Of a stretch of DNA of 64,000 nucleotides, positions 18,857 to 27,828 are shown one piece after another (within the stretch, counting starts at the first letter, position 1; the number at the start of each line of letters is the position of its first letter). This DNA comes from Photobacterium sp. TLY01 (GTDB lineage Bacteria; Pseudomonadota; Gammaproteobacteria; Enterobacterales; Vibrionaceae), in the NCBI RefSeq assembly GCF_021432065.1, contig NZ_CP090365.1, positions 1,282,556 to 1,346,555 of the forward strand, written 5' to 3'. The notes beneath the pieces were generated by a model, which ran no database searches, was not told the origin of the DNA, and was given only the letters and a program-made list of their open reading frames with translations. The position numbers and the translations under genes are program-made.

Positions 18857-19026
18857 ATTCCTCAGTTCTGAGATTCAGCATCACTTAATTGCCGGATCAA
18901 TCATTTAGCCTGCTTCTCTGCCCCACTGATAGTCACCCAGTCGCTATGCTATGAGTAACTAACAACTCAATAAGATCTCGGGTTCAACTGGGTAATGTCT
19001 GTCTCGATGAACTGGAAAATCAAGTG

Positions 19027-19569
19027 ATGTATGGTCGTCTCCCAGTGTTTTTCATGCTGTTTGTCGCCTGCTCTGCTGCCAGCGCCCCCCCACAGCCGTT
19101 GCCGACCAGCACCACAAAACTGGATGACCGCTCCTGCCGGTTAGACCTGTACCATCTGGCCAGAAATCAGGACAACAACATTGAACCGGACTTTCAGATG
19201 GCGCTCGTCGCGGATCACGGCTTTAACCGGCGTTATGTCGCGCTGAAAGCTGACATCTCTTATCCGCATGGCTTCGAAAATTTCAGTTATTTTCGAACCG
19301 GTCAGCCTGTTGAAATTTTCACTGCGGACTGGAAGAAGTATTACGGCAGTCTGAACCTGTCGGACACCTCCCGCAGCTACAGCATTTCCCATTTGGTCAG
19401 ATTGGGCAGCACAAACCCAAGACAAGCATTTGATCTCCTGGTCAGACTAATCGTCGAAGATGAAGGTCGTTTCGAGTTCCACAGTGCCAACAAGCACTAT
19501 CGGTTCTATCTGGAGGAAGGGCACCTGGATGATTTTTTACAGTGTCTGAGCAATCAGGTGACAAAATAA
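19027..19569 (+). CDS. secreted protein of unknown function
   Basis: About 180 residues. The N-terminus MYGRLPVFFMLFVACSAASA looks like a cleavable signal peptide, so the product is probably periplasmic. No family is recognised. The mature part has two cysteines (DRSCRLDLY near the start and FLQCLSN near the end) that could form a disulfide, and is rich in aromatic residues. Start codon choice lies between GTG 19024 and ATG 19027. It stands alone, 170 bases after the AraC gene, and meets a small leftward gene at its 3' side. Confidence 0.6.
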   Translation: MYGRLPVFFMLFVACSAASAPPQPLPTSTTKLDDRSCRLDLYHLARNQDNNIEPDFQMALVADHGFNRRYVALKADISYPHGFENFSYFRTGQPVEIFTADWKKYYGSLNLSDTSRSYSISHLVRLGSTNPRQAFDLLVRLIVEDEGRFEFHSANKHYRFYLEEGHLDDFLQCLSNQVTK

Positions 19570-19615
19570 TAAAAATCAACATGATGTTGTCTCAAACACA
19601 AAGGTTACAGCCACA

Positions 19616-19647
19616 GAAATAACAAACGCCAGCACTGTGTGCTGGCG
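19616..19647 (-). terminator. terminator of the small membrane gene
   Basis: The inverted repeat CGCCAGCAC / GTGCTGGCG (9 base pairs, loop TGT) at 19627-19647 is followed on the minus strand by TTTGTTATTT. It lies just downstream of the leftward gene ending at 19673. Confidence 0.65.
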
Positions 19648-19672
19648 TCCGGTATCTGGCATGGGTCGAGTT

Positions 19673-19900
19673 TTATCGGCTTTGAACCGGCTCGTATTCC
19701 CCTTCAATGACACGCCCTTTTGGCGTCATCTCATCCGTTTGCGCGGCATTGAACGTGGCAAATTCTTTCGCGAGTTTGCGCTTGAGAAACGGCTGAGCAA
19801 TCAATGCAATCAACGCCATGGTCAATCCCATGACTGCCGCAAAGGTCAACGCAAAGAAACCGACAACCAGTGCAATCACACCAGTAAGGATATTTTTCAT
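19673..19900 (-). CDS. small membrane protein of unknown function
   Basis: 75 residues. The first 40 are strongly hydrophobic (TGVIALVVGFFALTFAAVMG and LTMALIALIAQPFL) and may form two helices or a helical hairpin. The tail is charged and ends in a proline/glutamate-rich stretch. A strong GAGGTGA site precedes the ATG at 19900, and a terminator follows, so it looks like a complete monocistronic gene. No family recognised. Confidence 0.6.
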   Translation of the reverse strand: MKNILTGVIALVVGFFALTFAAVMGLTMALIALIAQPFLKRKLAKEFATFNAAQTDEMTPKGRVIEGEYEPVQSR

Positions 19901-20134
19901 CAGTCACCTCATTATCAGGTACAGGACACAGGAAAATACCTTTATCCAGGCGCCCAGCCTCGCACAGTAAAGTTGAATGTAACTTGAACGGACGACAAGT
20001 TATCAGCATTTTTTCGCTTCTCGTGAAGTGAAATAGGGAGCTATTTCCAGGTTACTGATGACACCCCCTCTGATTTCACCTGACAGTCTTCGAGATGATT
20101 CACTTTTCTTGGTCACCAGAAAAAATCCGCTGGA

Positions 20135-20153
20135 CATGAGAACCTTTCTCATG
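20135..20153. promoter_or_regulatory. perfect inverted repeat upstream of ABC importer
   Basis: CATGAGAA, spacer CCT, TTCTCATG: an 8-base inverted repeat centred 51 bases before the start of the binding-protein gene and 9 bases before the Zur-like palindrome. It may be a second operator or a leader hairpin; no T-run follows. Confidence 0.35.
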
Positions 20154-20161
20154 CTGGAATA

Positions 20162-20178
20162 TTGTTATGTTATAACAA
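20162..20178. promoter_or_regulatory. Zur-box-like palindrome
   Basis: TTGTTAT-GTT-ATAACAA is a perfect 7-base inverted repeat ending 16 bases before the ATG at 20195. Its core TGTTATGTTATAACA differs at one defined position from the gammaproteobacterial Zur consensus as I recall it (TGTTATANTATAACA). An operator here would block initiation. This suggests zinc-dependent repression of the importer; it is inference from motif likeness. Confidence 0.55.
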
Positions 20179-20194
20179 ATCATTTTAAAGGCAC

Positions 20195-21724
20195 ATGAAA
20201 AAGATCTTATTGCTCGTCATCGTGGTTGCTGCTGGCGCCCTCGTCTTTTGGAAACCGTCTTCGCCGGCTTCCCAGACGCTGGCCATTTCAGGCCCATTTG
20301 AATTTAATAGTCAGGATATGTCGAAAGACGGATTCCTGTTTTCCCGTCTGCAAGTGGTGGAGTCACTGGTTGGCATCAATGAACAGGCAGAGCTCTCCCC
20401 GTTGCTGGCTGAAAGCTGGCAGCAAAGTGCAGACGGCCTGAACTGGGTATTCAATATCCGCCCGGGCGTCAAATTCCACGACGGCAGCCTGCTCACAGCC
20501 GAAGCAGTTGCTCAGTCACTCAATCTGGCGCTTAGCAAACCAGGTGTCATTCGCCAGGTGCCTGTCCAATCCATTCAGGCGAGGGAGAACCAGGTGATCA
20601 TCACGCTGGATCGCCCATTCCGCGCGCTGCCATCTGTGCTGGCACACTACTCAACCGCGATTGTGATCCCCGGCTCTTTCAGCGAGAACGGTCAGATCGT
20701 GGCGCTGCAAGGGACAGGTCCATATCAGATTGACGCGTTACAGCCGCCGCACAAAGCTAAAGCCAGCCGTTTTGCCGACTACTGGGGCCAGAAAGCGCAC
20801 ATTGAAACCATTGAATATCTGGCGGGCCACCGTTCTGAAAGCCGGGCTTTGCTGGCGCAAAGTGGTCAGATGGATCTGGTCTACACGTTGGACCCGATCA
20901 GTATTGACAGCCTGAAAGCGGCCAACAATCTGCAGCTGCATGTCGAGTCTATGCCGCGTACTGTGCTGGTAAAACTCAACAACGCCCATCCGTTTCTGAA
21001 TCACAAGTCGGTGCGTCAGGCATTGAGTCTGGCGCTGGATCGGGAAGGAATTGCCCAATCGGTACTTCGTTTACCGGGTTCGGAAGCCTACCAGCTTTTT
21101 TCCCCGGCCTTAGGGGCCTGGCATATCAACCGGCAAGACACAGCTCAGCGTAATCTGGAACAGGCCAGAGCACTGCTTGCTGAACAAGGCTGGCGCGCGA
21201 ACGAGCAGGGTCTGCTGGAAAGAGACGGCAAGGTTTTTCGCATTCAGCTTGTCACTTACGCCGATCGCCCGGAACTGCCACTGATCGGCACAGCACTTCA
21301 GGCACAATGGCGTGAACTGGGGATCGATATTCAGATTTCGATTGATAACTCCAGTGCAATTCCGGCCAAACATCATGACAACAGTCTGGAAATGGCCCTG
21401 ATCGCCCGTAACTTTGGTACTCTGGCCGACCCACTTCCTTTGCTGATGAATGACTTCGCCACTGAAAAAGGCTCAGACTGGGGACCAATGCACTGGTCTT
21501 CGCCCACCTTCAGCCACCTGCTGGCACAACTCGCGGCAGAGCCGGACTCAGTGAAATACCGCCAGCTGGCCCGGCAGGCAGCCGGATTACTGGCCGATGA
21601 AATGCCGCTGATCCCGGTGACTTATTATCGCCAGATTGTTGCGGTAAACGACAAGGTCAGTGGCTTCACATTCGATCCGTTTGAAATCAACTACCGGGTG
21701 TCGGAGATGCAGTTCAATGATTAA
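20195..21724 (+). CDS. ABC importer substrate-binding protein, nickel/peptide type (SBP_bac_5)
   Basis: A 509-residue extracytoplasmic solute-binding protein. The first 25 residues (ILLLVIVVAAGALVFW) are a signal or membrane anchor; there is no lipobox. Family features are LSPLLAESWQQSADGLNWVF, IRPGVKFHDGSLLTAEAV, GTGPYQ and HKSVRQALSLALDREGIA, all typical of DppA/OppA/NikA-type proteins. Ligands in this family are peptides, nickel, heme or metal-chelator complexes. The Zur-like box upstream favours a metal or metallophore, while the urease genes in the same window would make nickel attractive; neither is shown. It overlaps the next gene by 8 bases. Confidence 0.85.
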   Translation: MKKILLLVIVVAAGALVFWKPSSPASQTLAISGPFEFNSQDMSKDGFLFSRLQVVESLVGINEQAELSPLLAESWQQSADGLNWVFNIRPGVKFHDGSLLTAEAVAQSLNLALSKPGVIRQVPVQSIQARENQVIITLDRPFRALPSVLAHYSTAIVIPGSFSENGQIVALQGTGPYQIDALQPPHKAKASRFADYWGQKAHIETIEYLAGHRSESRALLAQSGQMDLVYTLDPISIDSLKAANNLQLHVESMPRTVLVKLNNAHPFLNHKSVRQALSLALDREGIAQSVLRLPGSEAYQLFSPALGAWHINRQDTAQRNLEQARALLAEQGWRANEQGLLERDGKVFRIQLVTYADRPELPLIGTALQAQWRELGIDIQISIDNSSAIPAKHHDNSLEMALIARNFGTLADPLPLLMNDFATEKGSDWGPMHWSSPTFSHLLAQLAAEPDSVKYRQLARQAAGLLADEMPLIPVTYYRQIVAVNDKVSGFTFDPFEINYRVSEMQFND

Positions 21725-22670
21725 AATTCTGTTCTCCCGGCTCTGCCAGGCGCTGTTTGTCGCCTGGTCTGTCGGCACACTGACTTTTGTGCTGATGCGC
21801 CTGATCCCGGGTGACATCGCTTATCGTATTGCAGCGGGACGCTATGGCTACGACTACGTCGATGCCGAAGCGGCGCAAGCTGTTCAGACTGAGCTGGGGC
21901 TGGATCGCTCCGGCATTGAGTTGTATTTCAACTGGTTGTGGGATTTGCTGCACTTTAATCTGGGTCATTCTCTGGTCAGCGGAGAACCTGTTATACAGGC
22001 CCTGTCTCACCAGTTAGGTCACTCATTGCTACTGGCCGCCGCCGCCACGGGTTTATCGCTGCTCATTGCCATTCCGGTCGGCCTGTATTGTGGCCGCCGC
22101 GTCAATCAGTGGAGCGACCATGCTGCGCTGTTCAGTGCCATTATCATCAAGGCCCAGCCGGTCTTTCTGATTGGTCTGTTGCTCGTGCTGGTGTTTGCCT
22201 TACATTTCAACCTGTTCCCAGTGGCAGGTTTCGGCGGTCCGGAATATCTGGTGTTGCCCGCATTGGCGCTGGCACTCAGTATGGCCGCCATGTCGAGCCG
22301 GATGATCCGCAACGCAACCCATCAGGTGCTGAACGCGCCCTACTTTCAGTTTGCCCGGCTGAAAGGACTGAGCCACGAGCAGGCTTTTAGCCGCCATGGT
22401 CAGCTCAATATCGCACTGCCGGTCATGGCTTTCGTCGGCATCCAGGCGGTCAGTCTGGTGGAAGGTATTGTCATGATTGAATCACTGTTCTCCTGGCCCG
22501 GTATTGGCCATGCTTTATCCCACGCGATTTTTCGTCGCGATATTCCGGTGATCCAGGGTGCCGCCCTGATGATGGGGTTGCTGTTTGTGGCCATCAATAC
22601 ACTGGTCGACATCTCCCAGTACCTGCTGGATCCGCGCCAGCGTCTGTCGAAGCAAGAGGTGATGGCATGA
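21717..22670 (+). CDS. ABC importer permease, DppB/NikB type
   Basis: 317 residues from ATG 21717. The typical DppB start is present: FSRLCQALFVAWSVGTLTFV followed by LMRLIPGDIA. Six hydrophobic segments are seen, and the EAA loop reads LKGLSHEQAFSRHGQLNIAL. It forms half of the membrane channel with the next gene's product. The 8-base overlap upstream and ATGA overlap downstream mark one operon. Confidence 0.9.
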   Translation: MIKILFSRLCQALFVAWSVGTLTFVLMRLIPGDIAYRIAAGRYGYDYVDAEAAQAVQTELGLDRSGIELYFNWLWDLLHFNLGHSLVSGEPVIQALSHQLGHSLLLAAAATGLSLLIAIPVGLYCGRRVNQWSDHAALFSAIIIKAQPVFLIGLLLVLVFALHFNLFPVAGFGGPEYLVLPALALALSMAAMSSRMIRNATHQVLNAPYFQFARLKGLSHEQAFSRHGQLNIALPVMAFVGIQAVSLVEGIVMIESLFSWPGIGHALSHAIFRRDIPVIQGAALMMGLLFVAINTLVDISQYLLDPRQRLSKQEVMA

Positions 22671-23464
22671 CAGTATTTACATCACTTTCCCGCCGTCAGT
22701 GGCTGGGTCTTTGTGTGCTTGCCACTCTGGTACTGTTCACCGCCATCGAAACCCTGATTTACCAAGGCGATCCGGCGCAGCAGTCGCTGTCTCAGGCATT
22801 TGCGACGCCAAGCTGGCAGGAGCCGCTGGGCCGCGACCATTACGGGCGCAGTAACTATGCCCGCCTGGGCAGCGCGATTACAACATCCTTGCTGATGGCA
22901 CTGGTGAGTGTGGCAACCTCGGCGGCACTCGGCCTGCTGACTGGCATCATCGCAGCCTGGAAAGGCGGCTGGTGGGATAAAAGCCTGTCCTGGCTGGTGA
23001 ACATCTTGCTGTCACTGCCGGGTTTGATTCTGGTACTGCTGTTTGGCGCGATGGTGCCGGGCTCCTTTATGATCCTGTATCTGGCGATCTCACTGATGCT
23101 TTGGGTTGAATATTTCCGGGTGGTTCGCAGCCGTACGCAGGTGCTGCTGCGCTCTGCGGAGATCGAAGCCTCCCGGCTTTATGGTTTTGGTGCCTGGTAT
23201 CAGTTCAAACGCCATCTCTGGCCGGAGCTGAAAACAGATCTGTTCACGCTGGGTTGTTTTGGCGCCGGCAATGCCATTCTGGCACTGGCTTCCATCGGTT
23301 TTCTCTATGTCGGACTCAAGCCGCCCGAAGCCGAACTGGGCCTGATGATGGTCGAATTGTTCCGTTACTACCAGCAAGCGCCCTGGGTGCTGATGCAACC
23401 CATCGCTGTGGTCTTTTTACTGGTGATGAGTTTCCACCTGCTGGCACAAGGTAAACAGTCATGA
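22667..23464 (+). CDS. ABC importer permease, DppC/NikC type
   Basis: A 265-residue inner-membrane permease. The short cytoplasmic N-terminus is followed by one helix, a periplasmic segment with PLGRDHYGRSNYARLGSAI (the LGTDxxGRD-like DppC signature) and five more helices. The EAA-type loop is EIEASRLYGFGAWYQFKRHL. ATGA overlaps both upstream and downstream indicate tight translational coupling. It pairs with the DppB-like permease. Confidence 0.9.
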   Translation: MTVFTSLSRRQWLGLCVLATLVLFTAIETLIYQGDPAQQSLSQAFATPSWQEPLGRDHYGRSNYARLGSAITTSLLMALVSVATSAALGLLTGIIAAWKGGWWDKSLSWLVNILLSLPGLILVLLFGAMVPGSFMILYLAISLMLWVEYFRVVRSRTQVLLRSAEIEASRLYGFGAWYQFKRHLWPELKTDLFTLGCFGAGNAILALASIGFLYVGLKPPEAELGLMMVELFRYYQQAPWVLMQPIAVVFLLVMSFHLLAQGKQS

Positions 23465-24843
23465 ACGTACTCTTAAATGTCGAACAACTCTCGGTACAGG
23501 CGCAGCAGCAGATGCTGGTCAATCCGCTGTCCTTTGAATTGCGCCAAGGTGAGGCCGTCACGATTCTCGGTGAAACCGGCTCAGGTAAAAGCCTGTTAGC
23601 CAATGCCATTATCGGCACCCTGCCCGACACACTGTCGATGCAAGGGCACATTCATCTGTTCGGACAGGCGCAGCAGGATCTGAGCCTGTCTGAGCGGCAG
23701 AAATTATGGGGGAAAAAACTCTCGGTACTGCCGCAAGAGCCATGGTATGCGCTCAGCCCCCTGATGGCCGTGGGTGATCAGGTCCGTGAAGTGCATGAGA
23801 TCGTCAACAATGATAAAGCGCAGGCACAGGCCCATACCGAGCGCGCGTTCACCAGCGTGGCGCTGAAGCAGGATATGGCGAAATACCCGCATCAGCTCTC
23901 CGGGGGCATGGCGCAGCGGGTGGCGTACCTGTGTGCAACGCAGGCAGGCGGTGAGCTGCTGATCGCCGATGAACCGACCAAAGGGCTGGATGCCAGCCGT
24001 AAAGATCAGATCATCGAGCAACTCGTCAGCCACAAACAACGCGGCGCTGTTCTGACTATCACGCACGATATAGAAGTGGCTCAGCGGTTAGGCGGTGAAA
24101 TCATCGTGATGAAAAAAGGCGTCATTCAGGAACGCGGTCCGGCCGAACGCCTTCTGCAACAGCCGGAATCGGCATACGCCAAAGCATTGATCGCCGCCGA
24201 TCCCCGTTTCTGGCCGCAGGCAACGCTGCCAGACACAGATCAGCCGCTGATAGAAGCCGAATCACTGACGATGCAGTTTGGCGATAAAACGCTGTTCCGC
24301 GATCTGAGTTTTACGCTGGCAGAAGGTGAAATTCTCGGCATCAGCGGCGACAGCGGCTGTGGCAAGTCAACCCTCGCAGATCTGATCCTGGGTTTACAGA
24401 GCCCATCGGCGGGCCGCATGGTGAACAAACAGCAGCTCAAAACAGGTGATGCCCTGAAACTGTATCAGGATCCCCCCAGCGCACTTGCCAAAAGTGCCAC
24501 ACTGCAGACGCTGCTCAATGATTTGTGCCGTCACCATCAGCTGGATACCCGTCATATTCAACCGCTGATGCAACGGCTGGCACTTTCTGAGGATCTGCTG
24601 AGTCGTAAAGCCACTCAGGTTTCTGGCGGTGAACTGCAGCGCTTTGCCATTCTGCGGGCATTGCTGATGAAGCCCAAGCTGCTGATCGCCGATGAGCCGA
24701 CATCACGTCTCGATCCCATTACGGCAGCCAGTACGCTCCAACTGATCGTGGAACTGACTCAGGAGATGGGATGTGCTTTAGTGCTGATCAGCCATGACAA
24801 AGTGGCGCTGGAGAAAACCTGCCACAAGATCATTCAGCTGTAG
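23461..24843 (+). CDS. double ATP-binding protein of the ABC importer (DppD-DppF fusion)
   Basis: 460 residues holding two complete ABC ATPase domains. Domain 1 has Walker A GETGSGKS at about 39-46, signature LSGGMAQR and Walker B LLIADEPTKGLD. Domain 2 has Walker A GDSGCGKST at about 297-305, signature VSGGELQR and Walker B LLIADEPTSRLD. Peptide/nickel importers often use two separate subunits (DppD and DppF); here both are one chain, so the transporter is complete with four genes. The second domain is short and lacks the C-terminal oligopeptide/iron-sulfur extension. Confidence 0.9.
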   Translation: MNVLLNVEQLSVQAQQQMLVNPLSFELRQGEAVTILGETGSGKSLLANAIIGTLPDTLSMQGHIHLFGQAQQDLSLSERQKLWGKKLSVLPQEPWYALSPLMAVGDQVREVHEIVNNDKAQAQAHTERAFTSVALKQDMAKYPHQLSGGMAQRVAYLCATQAGGELLIADEPTKGLDASRKDQIIEQLVSHKQRGAVLTITHDIEVAQRLGGEIIVMKKGVIQERGPAERLLQQPESAYAKALIAADPRFWPQATLPDTDQPLIEAESLTMQFGDKTLFRDLSFTLAEGEILGISGDSGCGKSTLADLILGLQSPSAGRMVNKQQLKTGDALKLYQDPPSALAKSATLQTLLNDLCRHHQLDTRHIQPLMQRLALSEDLLSRKATQVSGGELQRFAILRALLMKPKLLIADEPTSRLDPITAASTLQLIVELTQEMGCALVLISHDKVALEKTCHKIIQL

Positions 24844-24941
24844 CGATCATCTGACTGAAGCAGATAATGATGAGCGCTGGAACTGGCCCATCAAGAAAAA
24901 CTGACAAGCCTGCTCATTCTATCGATAACGAGCAACAAGAA

Positions 24942-24965
24942 AGAGGCCGGCATAAACCGGCCTCT
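24942..24965. terminator. terminator between the ABC importer and secF
   Basis: AGAGGCCGG, loop CATAAA, CCGGCCTCT: a 9-base-pair GC-rich stem between convergent genes. On the minus strand TTTCTTGTT follows, so it fits best as the secDF terminator. Confidence 0.65.
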
Positions 24966-24979
24966 CTCAACCAGCGAAA

Positions 24980-25906
24980 TTAAGGTGCTGAATCGACCTC
25001 GGCTGGCAGGTAATGTTTCGGCTCCAGCTTTAACCATTCAGGCAATACAGTCCCGATCGAAATCGATGACCAGGTCCCGGAAATGATGCCGATAAACATG
25101 GCAGTCGCGAAACCTTCTAACGCTGCCCCCCCCATCAGCCACAACGCCGCAACGGTGATCAGCGTGGTACCAGAGGTCACCATGGTGCGTGAAAACGTCG
25201 CGATCACCGCCTGATCATTAATCTCTGCCGTCGGCGTGTGCTGTTTCGCAACCAGCATTTCCCGAATCCGGTCTGCAATAATGATCGAATCGTTAAGCGA
25301 GTAACCCAAAATCGCCAGCACAGCCGCGAATACCGTGAGGTTAAATTCCATCTGAGTCAGCGCGAAAAAGCCCAGAACCAGTACGACATCGTGAATCAGC
25401 GCCAGTAAAGCCCCGCTGGCCAGACGCCATTCAAAACGGAAGCAGAGGTAAGCCAAAATACACAAAACGCTCACCAGCAGTGCGAGTCCGCCCTGCTCGA
25501 CCAGATCCTGACCGACCTGAGAGCCCACCATGCTGTTACTGATGATGTCGACATTGTCGGATACCTGGTGCAGCAACTGCGCGACATCGGGCGCTGTCTG
25601 GCTTTGTTCTGCCCCTTGCACCGTTGCTTGTTCAGGCAACGCGTAGCGAATCATCCAGCGCCCGTCAGCACCGGATGTCGTCACTGAGGTGGACTCACCC
25701 AGTGCCGGTTTCAGTACGTCCAGCAGTTGATGGCTGGTCACCGTCGGGCTGATGCGCATTTCGGTCACCATCCCCCCGGTAAAATCCAGTCCCATATTCA
25801 AGCCTTTGACAGCAAAGGCTGCCAGCGAAATGACCATCAGCGCCACAGACACGACGCTGGTGATAAAACGGATTTTCCGAATCCTGGATGTCAAATAACA
25901 CATCAT
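24980..25906 (-). CDS. secF: SecF, protein translocase accessory subunit (second copy type)
   Basis: A 308-residue RND-type membrane protein with six helices and one periplasmic domain. The SecF motifs are GLNMGLDFTGGMVTEM after helix 1 and ILGYSLNDSIIIADRIREML in helix 4. With SecD it uses the cation motive force to pull exported chains out of SecYEG on the periplasmic side. ATG 25906 follows AGGG and lies 2 bases after the secD stop. No yajC or tgt is adjacent, so this is probably the secDF2 paralogue of Vibrio-type genomes rather than the housekeeping copy. Confidence 0.93.
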   Translation of the reverse strand: MMCYLTSRIRKIRFITSVVSVALMVISLAAFAVKGLNMGLDFTGGMVTEMRISPTVTSHQLLDVLKPALGESTSVTTSGADGRWMIRYALPEQATVQGAEQSQTAPDVAQLLHQVSDNVDIISNSMVGSQVGQDLVEQGGLALLVSVLCILAYLCFRFEWRLASGALLALIHDVVLVLGFFALTQMEFNLTVFAAVLAILGYSLNDSIIIADRIREMLVAKQHTPTAEINDQAVIATFSRTMVTSGTTLITVAALWLMGGAALEGFATAMFIGIISGTWSSISIGTVLPEWLKLEPKHYLPAEVDSAP

Positions 25907-25908
25907 CT

Positions 25909-27756
25909 TTATACCCTCACATCACGACGGTTGTCGCGTCCCCAAACCAGATTAATCAATGCTCTCGATGCAAATACGCCGGTAAACATGCTGGTCAGCA
26001 GTCCCAGCCCCAATGTCAGCGCAAAGCCCTGAATGGGCCCGTTTCCGATCGAGTACAGAATCAGGGCAGTAATCATAGTCGTGATATTGGCATCCAGTAT
26101 GGTACTGAATGCACTGCTGAAGCCCAGATCGATGGCCTGAGCAAAGCTCCGGCCTTCTGCCAGTTTGTCTTTGATTCGCTCAAAGATCAGCACATTGGTA
26201 TCCACTGCCATGCCCACCGTCAGTACCAGCCCGGCGATCCCCGGCAGCGTCAGCACCGCACCTGGCAGTAAGGCAATCAGGCCCAGCAGACACACCATGT
26301 TGGCCATCAGCGCGACATTGGCCACCCAGCCAAGACGGCGATACCACAAGGCCATAAAGGTCAGCGTCAGCGCCATACCTAATGCCAGTGCTGCAAAACC
26401 GTTTTCTATGTTTTCCGCGCCCAGCGATGCGCCTATGGTACGCTCTTCGACAATCGTCACCGGTGCGGTCAGCGAGCCTGCACGTAACAGCAAGGCCAGT
26501 TGCTGCGCTTCTTCAGGGGAACCCGCTCCGGTAATGCGGAACTGGTTTCCCAGCTGCGACTGAATGGTCGCAACACTGATGACCCGCTCGCTACGCTCGG
26601 TGTCACCCCGGGCATTGGTTTTGTATTCGCGGTAGACGGTCGCCATGGGTTGCCCGATATGTTTGCCTGAGAACTCACTCATGATCTTGCCACCGGCATG
26701 ATCCAGCGAAATGTTCACTTCCGAGAAGCCCATCGGATCCATCCCTGCCCGCGCATTGACAATGTGCTCACCACTCAGGACCGGACGTTGATTCAGAATC
26801 ACGGTTTGGCCATTGTTATCTTTCAGCCGGATCACCTCACTGGCGCCGGCTTCAGAACCCGATTTCACTTCATAGAATGCCAGACTGGCGGTGGCACCAA
26901 TCACATTTTTAGCCTGCGACGGATCTTGCACACCCGGTAGCTCAATGCGAATGCTGTGCTCGCCCTGCCGCTGAACCAGCGCTTCGGTAATGCCCAGCTC
27001 TTCAATACGATCACGCATGATCTTCAGGTTCTGCTGTAGCGTCGCCGACTGGAAATCAAGCTTGTTTTGTTGGGTCGGTGTTACGCTCAGGCTATCTGCG
27101 CCCCGTTTGACTTCCCAGCCCGGATAATGCTGTTTCACATACTGGCTGACCTGACGCAACACAGTATCGCCTTTCGGCTCAGCTTTGGTTTCGACGCTGA
27201 AACCATCCGTACCTTGCAGCCTGATGCGTACGCCGCGCAGGTGCTCACTGCGCAGCATCTGCGTGACATCATCCACGATGGCGGCGCGCTGTTCCTGAAA
27301 CGCGGTATCAATATCCACATTCAGCAGAAACTGCACGCCACCACGTAAGTCCAGGCCGAGCTGAATCGGGCTGAAACCCATTTTTCCGAACCACTCAGGT
27401 GCCACGGAGACGTATGAATAGGTGATGCTATCGCCTTCTTGCACCCGCTTATCCAGCGCTTCACGTGCCTGAGACTGATCCGTTTCGTTATCAAAAACGA
27501 TGGTCATCTGGTTGTTTTGCTGCGTAATTTCCTGCGCCTCGATCCCCTGCTGTTTCAGGTATCGGTCCACGCTGACCACATGATTCAGCTCACTGTCGAC
27601 GTTGGCTGACTGGATCTGAATAGACGGCTGCTCGCCGTACCAGGTTGGAATGGCACTCAATGCCAGTATCACCACAGTGACCACCAGGACCAGATACTTC
27701 CAGGCAGCATAGTGATTCAGCACCCGAACGGATGCTCTCGAATGATTTTTCTTCAT
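25909..27756 (-). CDS. secD: SecD, protein translocase accessory subunit (second copy type)
   Basis: 615 residues from ATG 27756, with GAGGGG 6 bases upstream; a TTG at 27759 is less likely. The D1 motif LGLDLRGG is at about 133-140. The large periplasmic domain precedes helices 2-6, and the D4 motif GMAVDTNVLIFERI near residue 513 carries the ion-relay aspartate. In Vibrio alginolyticus, secDF2 is expressed when the sodium-driven SecDF1 is insufficient, under control of VemP encoded just upstream. The same arrangement is seen here: vemP ends 72 bases upstream, and the secD ribosome-binding site can be paired by sequence next to the vemP stop. Confidence 0.93.
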   Translation of the reverse strand: MKKNHSRASVRVLNHYAAWKYLVLVVTVVILALSAIPTWYGEQPSIQIQSANVDSELNHVVSVDRYLKQQGIEAQEITQQNNQMTIVFDNETDQSQAREALDKRVQEGDSITYSYVSVAPEWFGKMGFSPIQLGLDLRGGVQFLLNVDIDTAFQEQRAAIVDDVTQMLRSEHLRGVRIRLQGTDGFSVETKAEPKGDTVLRQVSQYVKQHYPGWEVKRGADSLSVTPTQQNKLDFQSATLQQNLKIMRDRIEELGITEALVQRQGEHSIRIELPGVQDPSQAKNVIGATASLAFYEVKSGSEAGASEVIRLKDNNGQTVILNQRPVLSGEHIVNARAGMDPMGFSEVNISLDHAGGKIMSEFSGKHIGQPMATVYREYKTNARGDTERSERVISVATIQSQLGNQFRITGAGSPEEAQQLALLLRAGSLTAPVTIVEERTIGASLGAENIENGFAALALGMALTLTFMALWYRRLGWVANVALMANMVCLLGLIALLPGAVLTLPGIAGLVLTVGMAVDTNVLIFERIKDKLAEGRSFAQAIDLGFSSAFSTILDANITTMITALILYSIGNGPIQGFALTLGLGLLTSMFTGVFASRALINLVWGRDNRRDVRV

Positions 27757-27762
27757 CAATAT

Positions 27763-27827
27763 CCCCTCAGCGATGTGCCGAGTTAAAAAACAATAAATGT
27801 GACAATGTCACTCAATGACGAGGGATA
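27763..27827 (-). promoter_or_regulatory. stem-loop masking the secD ribosome-binding site
   Basis: In the minus-strand mRNA, TATCCCTC (complement of 27820-27827), one base after the vemP stop codon, can pair with GAGGGGATA, which contains the secD Shine-Dalgarno site (27763-27768). The duplex is eight base pairs with one bulged G. The loop contains a second hairpin from the palindrome GTGACATTGTCAC. A ribosome stalled at the end of vemP would occupy or abut the left strand and free the site, as described for V. alginolyticus secDF2. The pairing is read by eye; its stability was not computed. Confidence 0.65.
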
Positions 27828-27828
27828 A

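Noticed and set aside
24980..27756. Housekeeping yajC-secD-secF locus
   Set aside because: No yajC, tgt or queA is next to these genes, and a VemP-like gene is; the second-copy reading fits better.
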